A stretch of 64,000 nucleotides of DNA from Actinoplanes sp. NBC_00393. Its GTDB lineage: Bacteria > Actinomycetota > Actinomycetes > Mycobacteriales > Micromonosporaceae. Made by a program: the position numbers and the translations under genes. Shown one piece after another: positions 43,408 to 50,556 of the stretch (positions are counted from its first letter, which is position 1; each line of letters opens with the position of its first letter). Where the stretch lies: contig NZ_CP107942.1 in the NCBI RefSeq assembly GCF_036053395.1, forward strand, positions 4,554,501 through 4,618,500. The letters are read 5' to 3'. The notes under the pieces are model-generated. The model was not told the DNA's origin and made no database searches. It saw nothing but the letters and a program-made list of their open reading frames with translations.

Positions 43408-44622
43408 TCATGGCACGGTACGCCGCACCGCGGGCGGAGACCATTCGGCCAGCACCAGGGTGGCATCGTCGTCGGGCAGGCCGTGCTGGTGCTCGATCAC
43501 CGCGTGCGAGATCCGCCGCAGGGTCTCCGGCGAAGGCAGCCCGGCAGCGACGTGGTGTTCGACGATCTCGACGAGCCGGTCCCGCCCGAACTGGACACCG
43601 TCGCCGTCGCGCGCCTCGGTGATCCCGTCGGTGTAGAGCAGCAGCCGGTCGCCGCGCTGCAACCGGCGCCGCCCCAGCTCACCGCGCGGATCGTCGAGGC
43701 CCAGCGGCATCCGCGCGCCGCCGGTGAGCTCGTCGGGCGCCGCGCCGGAGCGCAGCAGCAGCGGGGGCAGGTGCCCGGCGTTGAGGTAGCGCAGCTCCCC
43801 GGTCTGCAGGTGCAGCTCGGCCAGGAAGGCGGTGACGAACCGCGCGTCCGGGAACTCCGCCAGCAGAGCGGCGTCGGCGGCCCGGGCCTGGCCCGCCAGA
43901 TCCTGGCCGGCCCGCCGGGCGGCGCGGATCGCGGCCAGCGCCACGGCGGTGCCCAAGCCGGCCTTCAGCCCCTTGCCGACGCCGTCGAAAATCGCCAGGC
44001 GTGCCGTCGGGCCGTCGAAGGAGTAGTCGTAGCCGTCGCCGCCGACGTCGTAGGACGGCTCGAGGATCGCGCTGACGGTCAGCTCGTCGCAGGCGACGGT
44101 GAACGGTTGCAGCATCTGCCACAGCAGTTCGGAGGCGCTGGACATCGGCTGGGTGCGGCGGACCAGGTGCAGGTGGTCGCCGCGGGGCACGCAGGTGGTG
44201 ACGAGGTGCCCGACCAGCCCGGCGAACAGCTCGCACCGCTGCTGCAGCCCGGGAGCGTGCGGGTCGGCGCCGGCCGGCAGCCGGAAGTCGAGGACACCCA
44301 TCCGGTCGGTGCCGTTGACCATCGGCACCCACCAGCGGGCCGCGTCCGGCGAATCCGCGGCCGGGATGGAGCGGACCAGCGCGAACGCCCGGCCGGGCAC
44401 CGAGCCGTCGATCGGCTCCGGCTCCGGGGTGTCCTGCTTCGCGACCGGCAGCGCCCGCAGGGTCCGCTGCTCGTGATCGACCAGGTACACCGTCGCGTCG
44501 ATGTCCAGCCGGGCCAGCGTCTCGACGACGATTTCGGCGAGCTGGTCCGGCCGCCACAGATGTGACCGATCCAGGACCCGCTGCAGCGCGCCGAGCCACG
44601 CCAGCTCGTCAGTAACGGTCAT
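43408..44622 (-). CDS. GAF-PP2C (SpoIIE/RsbU-type) serine phosphatase
   Basis: 404 residues. Residues ~10-160 form a GAF-like sensor domain (LAEIVVETLARLDIDATVYLV). The PP2C/SpoIIE domain follows: EPSYDVGGDGYDYSF with the first metal Asp, LAIFDGVGKGLKAGLGTAVAL, YLNAGHLPPLLL, LLLYTDGITEARD and DDDATLVLAEW at the end. All metal-binding Asp blocks are present. It should dephosphorylate the STAS antagonist encoded next, linking a signal sensed by GAF to sigma factor release. AGGTAGG precedes the ATG. Divergent from the glucuronoyl esterase. Confidence 0.92.
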   Translation of the reverse strand: MTVTDELAWLGALQRVLDRSHLWRPDQLAEIVVETLARLDIDATVYLVDHEQRTLRALPVAKQDTPEPEPIDGSVPGRAFALVRSIPAADSPDAARWWVPMVNGTDRMGVLDFRLPAGADPHAPGLQQRCELFAGLVGHLVTTCVPRGDHLHLVRRTQPMSSASELLWQMLQPFTVACDELTVSAILEPSYDVGGDGYDYSFDGPTARLAIFDGVGKGLKAGLGTAVALAAIRAARRAGQDLAGQARAADAALLAEFPDARFVTAFLAELHLQTGELRYLNAGHLPPLLLRSGAAPDELTGGARMPLGLDDPRGELGRRRLQRGDRLLLYTDGITEARDGDGVQFGRDRLVEIVEHHVAAGLPSPETLRRISHAVIEHQHGLPDDDATLVLAEWSPPAVRRTVP

Positions 44623-44671
44623 TGACCTACCTTACGGCCGCCGCCACCACCCGGCACGACCAACGCGCACT

Positions 44672-44741
44672 CGTAAGTTTCGGCGCTACTCCTGGCACTT
44701 CGATCTCGCCGAAGTTGCCCTCGCCGGGTCCGGAAGTTTCG
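44672..44741. promoter_or_regulatory. Two XlnR/BxlR-like xylan operators
   Basis: CGTAAGTTTCG (44672-44682) and CGGAAGTTTCG (44731-44741) each differ by one base from CGAAAGTTTCG, the xylan-utilisation operator known in Streptomyces for LacI-family XlnR/BxlR repressors. Both lie upstream of the glucuronoyl esterase promoter. Confidence 0.55.
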
Positions 44742-44749
44742 CATCACTA

Positions 44750-44791
44750 TTGACATGTTTCGATGACCGGGTTCATATGGGAGCGCTCCCT
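44750..44791 (+). promoter_or_regulatory. Promoter with CebR-type operator for the CE15 esterase
   Basis: TTGACA (44750-44755) and TCATAT (44773-44778) with a 17-base spacer form a sigma-70-type promoter. TGGGAGCGCTCCC (44778-44790) begins in the -10 and matches the CebR (cellobiose repressor) consensus TGGGAGCGCTCCCA in all but the last base. A bound repressor would block open complex formation. Confidence 0.82.
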
Positions 44792-44819
44792 TCCCCTCGA
44801 TCCGGAAGGAATCCCCACC

Positions 44820-46430
44820 GTGAGATCGATCGTCATCGCCGTCGCGACCGGCGCACTCGTGGCCGCCCTCGCGCTCCAGGCCGGCCCAGCCGCCGCGGCC
44901 GGCGTGGAGAACGAGGGCGCCGACTGCGCGGTGCCCACCCTGCCCGACGCCGGCGCGCTGCCCACCCTCGCCCGGCTCCCCGACCCGTTCACCCGAATCA
45001 ACGGCACCCGGATCAGCAGCGTCGCCGACTGGCGCTGCCGGCGCGAGGAGATCAAGCGGCTCGCCGAGAAGTTCGTCTACGGCACCAAACCCGCCAAGCC
45101 CGCGAGCGTCTCCGGAACCGTCTCGGCCACCAACATCACCGTCAACGTGTCCGACAGCGGCCGGTCGTCCAGCTTCTCGGCCCGCGTCGAACTGCCCAGC
45201 GGCTCCGGCCCGTTCCCGGCGGTGGTCGTGCTGGGCGGGTTCGGCGCGGACACCGCCGCGATCAAGGCCGCCGGGGCCGCGGTGATCAGCTACGACCCGT
45301 ACGTGGTGGGTCGCGAGGGCACCCCGCGCGCCAACAAGCAGGGGGCGTTCTACAGCGTCTACGGCTCGTCGAGCAGCACCGGGCTGCTGGTGGCCTGGGC
45401 GTGGGGGGTGAGCCGGATCATCGACGTCCTCGAGCAGTCCGGCGGCAACATCCTCAAGGCCGACGCCACCGGCGTCACCGGCTGCTCCCGGTTCGGCAAG
45501 GGCGCGATCGTCACCGGCGCCTTCGACCAGCGGATCGCGCTCACCATGCCGATCGAGTCGGGCAGCGCCGGCGTACCGATCTTCCGCGGCATCCCCGGCG
45601 AGGGCGCGCAGAGCCTGAGCAGCGCGTACGGCGAGCAGCCCTGGCTCGGCGACGCGTTCGGCTCGTTCACCGGCTCGCCCACCCGGCTGCCGGTCGACAC
45701 CCACGAGCTGGTCGCCATGGTCGCCCCGCGCGGGCTGTTCATCATGGACAACCCGCACATCGCCAACCTCGGGCCGCGCTCGGCGAGCGTGGCCGCGCTG
45801 GCCGGGGCCGAGGTCTACAAGGCGCTCGGCGCCGGCGACAACATCACCTACTGGTCGGACGTGCAGGACGGCAGCCACTGCGCCAACCGGGCCGAGTGGC
45901 GTGAGCCGCTGCAGCGCAGCATCCAGAAACACCTGCTGCGCACCGGCAGCCACACCGGCACGATGCGGATCTCCAGCCGGGCGCAGGGCAACCTGGCCGA
46001 GTGGCGCGACTGGCAGACCCCGGTGCTCGGCACGTCACCGTCGTCCCCGCCGTCGTCACCGGCCAGCCCGTCACCGTGGGACCCGCCGCCGAGCTCACCG
46101 TCGGTTTCGCCGTCGGTTTCGCCCAGCGTGCCGGCCGGCGCGTGCAGCGCCACCTACCGCACGGTCAACTCTTGGGGCGGCGGCTTCCAGGGCGAGGTCA
46201 CCGTCAAGGCCGGCGCCGCCGCCATCAACGGCTGGACGGTGAGCTGGGGCCTGGCCGCCGGCCAGAGCATCAACCAGGTCTGGAACGGCACGCACACCAC
46301 GAGCGGATCCACCATCACGGTACGCAACGCCGCGTACAACGGGTCGCTCGGCGCGGGCGGCCAGACCACGTTCGGCTTCGTGGCCGGCGGCAGCCCGGGC
46401 GCACCCACCCTGGCCTGCACCAGCCCGTAA
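44820..46430 (+). CDS. Secreted glucuronoyl esterase (CE15) with CBM2
   Basis: 536 residues from a GTG with GGAAGGA upstream. A signal peptide (RSIVIAVATGALVAALALQA) is followed by the CE15 esterase domain: VVVLGGFGAD, the nucleophile motif GCSRFGKGA with Ser223, PIESGSAGVP with the Glu, and DGSHCANRAEW with the catalytic His. CE15 enzymes cut ester bonds between lignin alcohols and glucuronic acid of xylan. A Ser/Pro linker then joins a C-terminal CBM2 (CSATYRTVNSWGGGFQGEVTV, GWTVSWGLAAGQSINQVWNG), which binds cellulose or xylan. Promoter sites for CebR and xylan repressors fit this role exactly. Confidence 0.93.
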   Translation: MRSIVIAVATGALVAALALQAGPAAAAGVENEGADCAVPTLPDAGALPTLARLPDPFTRINGTRISSVADWRCRREEIKRLAEKFVYGTKPAKPASVSGTVSATNITVNVSDSGRSSSFSARVELPSGSGPFPAVVVLGGFGADTAAIKAAGAAVISYDPYVVGREGTPRANKQGAFYSVYGSSSSTGLLVAWAWGVSRIIDVLEQSGGNILKADATGVTGCSRFGKGAIVTGAFDQRIALTMPIESGSAGVPIFRGIPGEGAQSLSSAYGEQPWLGDAFGSFTGSPTRLPVDTHELVAMVAPRGLFIMDNPHIANLGPRSASVAALAGAEVYKALGAGDNITYWSDVQDGSHCANRAEWREPLQRSIQKHLLRTGSHTGTMRISSRAQGNLAEWRDWQTPVLGTSPSSPPSSPASPSPWDPPPSSPSVSPSVSPSVPAGACSATYRTVNSWGGGFQGEVTVKAGAAAINGWTVSWGLAAGQSINQVWNGTHTTSGSTITVRNAAYNGSLGAGGQTTFGFVAGGSPGAPTLACTSP

Positions 46431-46592
46431 CGCGTTCACCCCGGTCACAGCAGTTACCCCGGGTCGCTTCGCGCGGCGAGCGGCGGCGCTGCGTGCCGCT
46501 CGCCGGCAAGGCAGCCCGCTACCGACCGGCCCGTGTGCCATATAGGTGCGTAAGTGCCAGCCGAGTCCCGCTTTCGAGCCCGTATTGCACCC

Positions 46593-46647
46593 CAGCTGGG
46601 AGTAGCGGCTGTATCAACGCCGGAGATACAGCCGTAGCTCCCAGCTG
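46593..46647. repeat. Imperfect inverted repeat (CAGCTGGGAG family)
   Basis: A 23-bp arm beginning CAGCTGGGAG (46593-46615) pairs with its complement at 46625-46647, two mismatches, 9-base loop. The same CAGCTGGGAG core recurs at about 49567 and 49648. It lies in the 1.27-kb gene-free stretch 46431-47703. It could end transcription of the esterase gene, but the recurrences point to a dispersed repeat. Confidence 0.7.
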
Positions 46648-46730
46648 AGTGATCCAAACGCCTTCGATACCCCGCCCGAGCTGTGCCTTGTTGCTGCTGC
46701 CCCGCCGCCAGCCAGCATGATCATGTCCGG

Positions 46731-47675
46731 CTGACGCCCAGCGTCGCCTCCCGGCCGCCGAAGCAGCACTCACGGTCAGCCCCGAACCCCGAGCTGACGC
46801 TCACCGTTGCTTCCCCGCCGCCGAAGCAGCACTCACGGTCAGCCCCGAACCCCAAGCTGACGCCCACCGTCGCTTCCCCGCCACCGAAGCAGCACCCACA
46901 GTCAGCCCCGAACCCCAAGCTGACGCCCACCGTCGCTTCCCCGCCACCGAAGCAGCACCCACAGTCAGCCCCGAACCCCAAGCTGACGCCCACCGTCGCT
47001 TCCCCGCCACCGAAGCAGCACCCACAGTCAGCCCCGAACCCCAAGCTGACGCCCACCGTCGCTTCCCCGCCACCGAAGCAGCACCCACAGTCAGCCCCGA
47101 ACCCCAAGCTGACGCCCACCGTCGCTTCCCCGCCACCGAAGCAGCACCCACAGTCAGCCCCGAACCCCAAGCTGACGCCCACCGTCGCTTCCCCGCCACC
47201 GAAGCAGCACCCACAGTCAGCCCCGAACCCCAAGCTGACGCCCACCGTCGCTTCCCCGCCACCGAAGCAGCACCCACAGTCAGCCCCGAACCCCAAGCTG
47301 ACGCCCACCGTCGCTTCCCCGCCACCGAAGCAGCACCCACAGTCAGCCCCGAACCCCAAGCTGACGCCCACCGTCGCTTCCCCGCCACCGAAGCAGCACC
47401 CACAGTCAGCCCCGAACCCCAAGCTGACGCCCACCGTCGCTTCCCCGCCACCGAAGCAGCACCCACAGTCAGCCCCGAACCCCAAGCTGACGCCCACCGT
47501 CGCTTCCCCGCCACCGAAGCAGCACCCACAGTCAGCCCCGAACCCCAAGCTGACGCCCACCGTCGCTTCCCCGCCACCGAAGCAGCACCCACAGTCAGCC
47601 CCGAACCCCAAGCTGACGCCCACCGTCGCTTCCCCGCCACCGAAGCAGCACTCACGGTCAGCCCCGAGCCCATTG
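46731..47675. repeat. 15-copy 63-bp tandem array
   Basis: Units start every 63 bases from 46731 to 47613. Units 3-14 (twelve copies) are identical; units 1, 2 and 15 share variant bases (ACTCACGGTC in place of ACCCACAGTC). The unit holds no stop in one plus frame and two minus frames, so long open frames cross the array, but none has a convincing start and all would encode monotonous 21-residue repeats. No spacer variation, so not CRISPR. It fills most of the gap between the esterase and the TetR gene. Confidence 0.95.
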
Positions 47676-47703
47676 CTGCCTCGGATCTGGCGGCGGGCGG
47701 GGT

Positions 47704-48390
47704 CTACCGGGCCGCGGCGCCCGCGAGGATGCAGTTCAGGCCGAACTCGAAGGCGTCCTCGTCGCCGGGGCCGAAAGCGCCCTGCCCGGCGGCCCGGGCC
47801 AGGGCCGGATAGTCGGCGGCGTGCTCGCCCAGCGTCTCCGCCAGCGCGGCGCCGAGACCGGCTCCCCCGTCGGCGGCGATGCCGGCCTCGGCCTCCACCA
47901 GGTTGCGCACGTGGCCGGTGAGCACGACGACGAGGTCCACGCTCTGCGCCCCGGTCAGCTCGCTGCCGGCCAGGGCCGCCACCGCCCGCTCCAGCCAGCT
48001 GAGCTCCCGGGGGCCGACCGGCCGGGCCCGGGTGGTCGCCGAGGCCAGCCAGGGGTGGCTGCGGAACACCGCCCGCAACTGATGCGCCCACTCGTGCAGC
48101 GCCGGCGGCCAGCCGGCTGAGACGTCCAGCTCCGGGGCCGTGCCGATCGCGGTGTCGATCATCGTGGCGATCAGTTCGGCGCGGCCGGGCACGTACCGGT
48201 ACAGCGACATTGCGGTGAACCCGAACCGGGCGGCGACCCGCTGCATCGTCACCGCGGCCAGCCCTTCGGCGTCGGCGATCTCGACGCCGGCCTCGGCGAT
48301 CTGGGTGATGGTCAGCACCGGACGCGGTCCGCGGCTGCGGCGGGCGCCTCTGCCCCACATCAGATCCATGGCGCTGACCTCGGCTTTCAT
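47704..48390 (-). CDS. TetR-family regulator
   Basis: 228 residues. GGGAG stands 5 bases before the ATG at 48390. The DNA-binding domain reads LTITQIAEAGVEIADAEGLAAV, then VAARFGFTAMSLYRYVPGRAEL, the standard TetR helix-turn-helix. The C-terminal domain (LHEWAHQLRAVFRSHPWLA, GLNCILAGAAA) matches the TetR_C group of tetracycline/xenobiotic sensors. It is divergent from an SDR gene, sharing an inverted repeat in the 96-base gap, and probably represses it. Its 3' end lies 28 bases from the 63-bp array. Confidence 0.92.
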   Translation of the reverse strand: MKAEVSAMDLMWGRGARRSRGPRPVLTITQIAEAGVEIADAEGLAAVTMQRVAARFGFTAMSLYRYVPGRAELIATMIDTAIGTAPELDVSAGWPPALHEWAHQLRAVFRSHPWLASATTRARPVGPRELSWLERAVAALAGSELTGAQSVDLVVVLTGHVRNLVEAEAGIAADGGAGLGAALAETLGEHAADYPALARAAGQGAFGPGDEDAFEFGLNCILAGAAAR

Positions 48391-48427
48391 CCGCACTCCC
48401 GGATTCAGTGTTGACCGTCCACGACGG

Positions 48428-48471
48428 AACTGTGTATAACATAAACCGTACTGCTTAGATGATAAACAGTT
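48428..48471. promoter_or_regulatory. Inverted repeat operator between TetR and SDR genes
   Basis: AACTGTGTAT (48428-48437) and ATAAACAGTT (48462-48471) are inverted copies with one mismatch, separated by 24 AT-rich bases in an otherwise GC-rich region. Position between divergent genes suggests the TetR protein binds here. Confidence 0.5.
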
Positions 48472-48486
48472 TCTGGAGGCAACGAC

Positions 48487-49272
48487 ATGTCGACACTTCA
48501 AGGCAGGACCGCGCTGGTCACCGGTGGTTCGCGGGGCATCGGCCGGGGCATCTCGCGGCGGCTCGCCGCCGAGGGCGCCCTGGTCGCGGTGCACTACGGC
48601 AGCAACGACGCCGCCGCCAAGGACACCGTCGCCGCCATCGAAGCGGCCGGCGGCCGGGCCTTCGCGGTGCGGGCCGAGCTAGGCGCCGACAGCGGCGCCG
48701 ACACCGTGATCCGTGCGGTGGCGGCCGGCCTGCAGGAGCGCACCGGCCGGGCCCACCTGGACATCCTGGTCAACAACGCGTCGGTCGCCGACTCAGGCGG
48801 CGGCATCGCGACCGAGACCCCCGACGCGTTCGACCGGCTCTTCGCGGTCAACGTGCGCGCCCCCTTCTTCCTCATCCAGCAGGCGCTGCCGCTGATGGGC
48901 CAGGGCGGCCGGATCGTCAACATCGGGTCCGGGGTCACCCGGATCGCGCTGCCCGGCGAGCTGGCGTACGCGATGACCAAGGCCGCCATGGAGACCCTCA
49001 CCCGCAACGCCGCCAACGAGCTCGGCGCCCGCGGGATCACGGTCAACACGGTCGCGCCCGGCCCGACCCGCACCGAGACGACCGCGGTCTTCTACGACCG
49101 GCCGGAAGCACAGGCCATGATCGCGGCCGGCCAGGCGCTGGAGCGGGTGGGCACGCCGGAGGACATCGCAGCCGTCGTCGCGTTCCTGGCCGGGGACGAC
49201 AGCGGCTGGCTCACCGCTAACGTCATCGACGCCACCGGCGGCACCTACCTGGGGCCCAAGCGCCTCGGCTGA
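48487..49272 (+). CDS. SDR-family oxidoreductase
   Basis: 261 residues, GGAGG 7 bases before the ATG. A classical short-chain dehydrogenase: coenzyme motif TGGSRGIG, NNAS in place of NNAG, catalytic Ser in NIGSGVTR, and the Tyr-Lys pair in YAMTKAAME. The Arg pair after GGSRG and the basic RR favour NADP. Likely a ketoreductase induced through the divergent TetR regulator by its own substrate. The stretch after it (49273-49814) holds no gene, only repeats. Confidence 0.92.
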   Translation: MSTLQGRTALVTGGSRGIGRGISRRLAAEGALVAVHYGSNDAAAKDTVAAIEAAGGRAFAVRAELGADSGADTVIRAVAAGLQERTGRAHLDILVNNASVADSGGGIATETPDAFDRLFAVNVRAPFFLIQQALPLMGQGGRIVNIGSGVTRIALPGELAYAMTKAAMETLTRNAANELGARGITVNTVAPGPTRTETTAVFYDRPEAQAMIAAGQALERVGTPEDIAAVVAFLAGDDSGWLTANVIDATGGTYLGPKRLG

Positions 49273-49325
49273 GCCCGGCGGGCCGCGGTAACGCCGGATG
49301 GCTCAGCGGGTGACAGCTCCAACGT

Positions 49326-49451
49326 GCGGCTGAGGCCACCATTTCGGCCTCGCCGATCACTTGGCCGCCCGCCGGCATGCCTGCCGGGCGGTGAAACAGC
49401 GCCGCTGCGCGGCCGAGTGACCAACGGAGCCCGAAACGAGGCCTCAGCCGC
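49326..49451. repeat. Large imperfect inverted repeat in intergenic DNA
   Basis: GCGGCTGAGGCC at 49326 pairs with GGCCTCAGCCGC ending at 49451; further matching blocks (ATTTCGG with CCGAAAC, TCACT-GGCCGC with GGCCGAGTGA) and a GCCGGCATGC-CTGCCGGGC centre extend the symmetry over ~125 bases. With the CAGCTGGGAG copies at ~49567 and ~49648 it fills the 542-bp gene-free stretch 49273-49814. Confidence 0.7.
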
Positions 49452-49814
49452 GCGGCAGCGACGTCACCCCGGTGCGGCCCCGGCGCTCGAAGCGTTCGGA
49501 CAGCGCTCGCACGAGCGACAGCCACAAGGCACAGCCGAACCGGCATTTCCGGCCTTGTGGATCATCAGCTGGGAGCGGAAAACCCTTGCCGCCGGTAGAG
49601 ACAGCAAAACAACTCCCGGCCGGCGCTCGCACACCGGAGCTCAGGACACCCAGCTGGGAGCGGCGGCTGTCATGGTGATCCAGCACGGTACTCGGCCGGT
49701 GTGCGGACCCAACCCGCCCAAGCAGCACTGAGCGACAGCCGAAACGTGGAAACCCGAGCCGAGCGCACGAACGGCGCAACCATGCCCGGCGGCGGAACCG
49801 CGGCCGCGAACGCC

Positions 49815-50366
49815 TCAGCCGGGCGGGCGGGAGCGGACCTCCAGGCTGCTGAACCAGGTGTGCACCCGGATCCGGATCTCCGGGGTGCCGGGCAGCCGGG
49901 GCACCGGCGCGAGCCGGGTCTCCTGCGAGCTCAGCACCACCGGGCCGGTCACGTCGACCTCGACACCCTCCGGCACGATGATCTTCAACTCGCCGAAGAC
50001 GCAGCAGCCGGTGATCTCGATGACGTCCTCGCCGGTCGCCAGATCGCGCAGGTCCAGCTTGGCCGAGCCGAACACCGTGTACGTGCCGAGCCGGTCGGAG
50101 CGCAGCCGCCAGCGGCCGCGCCGCTTGGTCTCGCTGAAGATCGTGACCACCTGCTCCACGGTTCGCGACGAGCCGACCACCGGCGTCGGTGCGAGCCCCT
50201 CGGTCACCCGGGCCAGGGCCTGCGCGTCCTCGGCGGCCCAGACCGCACCCACCCGTACGCTGAATTCCTCCAGATTGATGCGGCCCTCGCCGCAGGCCTG
50301 CTGAAGCAGCTCGGCGACCCGCTCGCGCTCGCCGTCGGACGGCGGCACCGGCACTGGAACTGTCAC
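49815..50366 (-). CDS. DUF1707 / LiaF-like C-terminal domain protein
   Basis: 183 residues from a GTG start. The N-terminal DUF1707 (SHOCT-like) segment reads SDGERERVAELLQQACGEG, RINLEEFSVRVGAVWAA. The rest is a beta-helical cell-wall-active antibiotics response domain as in LiaF (TVFGSAKLDLRDL, CCVFGELKIIVPEGVEVDV). Such proteins are linked to envelope stress sensing in Firmicutes; in actinomycetes they are abundant and uncharacterised. No membrane helix is present in this one. Neighbouring genes give no further hint. Confidence 0.88.
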   Translation of the reverse strand: MTVPVPVPPSDGERERVAELLQQACGEGRINLEEFSVRVGAVWAAEDAQALARVTEGLAPTPVVGSSRTVEQVVTIFSETKRRGRWRLRSDRLGTYTVFGSAKLDLRDLATGEDVIEITGCCVFGELKIIVPEGVEVDVTGPVVLSSQETRLAPVPRLPGTPEIRIRVHTWFSSLEVRSRPPG

Positions 50367-50439
50367 GCGCCGAACCTAACCACCCACCGCAACCGAACGG
50401 CAACCTCGCCCGCAACCGGCGCCGGGCAGAGTGCCGCGC

Positions 50440-50541
50440 ATGCGCACCCGCATCGCCGCCACCATCGCGCTCGCCGCCGGAATCCTGACCCTGACCGGTG
50501 CCGTCGCCGGTCCCCTGTACGCGGTGTTCGGCGCGAACTGA
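50440..50541 (+). CDS. Possible small hydrophobic peptide (33 aa)
   Basis: An ATG at 50440 opens a 33-residue frame: a basic start (MRTRIA), a hydrophobic stretch (ATIALAAGILTLTGAVAGP) and a short tail ending AVFGAN, like a signal peptide or single membrane helix. It stops 15 bases before the helicase start. No ribosome binding site is obvious, so this could be a leader peptide or chance. Confidence 0.3.
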   Translation: MRTRIAATIALAAGILTLTGAVAGPLYAVFGAN

Positions 50542-50556
50542 CAGACTTGCAGGATC

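Noticed and set aside
46731..47675. CRISPR array
   Set aside because: Units are contiguous and identical with no unique spacers and no cas genes nearby.
46683..48442. Repeat-rich proteins in both directions across the 63-bp array
   Set aside because: A stop-free 63-bp unit stays open in any matching frame however many copies there are; no ribosome site or plausible start and no domain outside the repeats.
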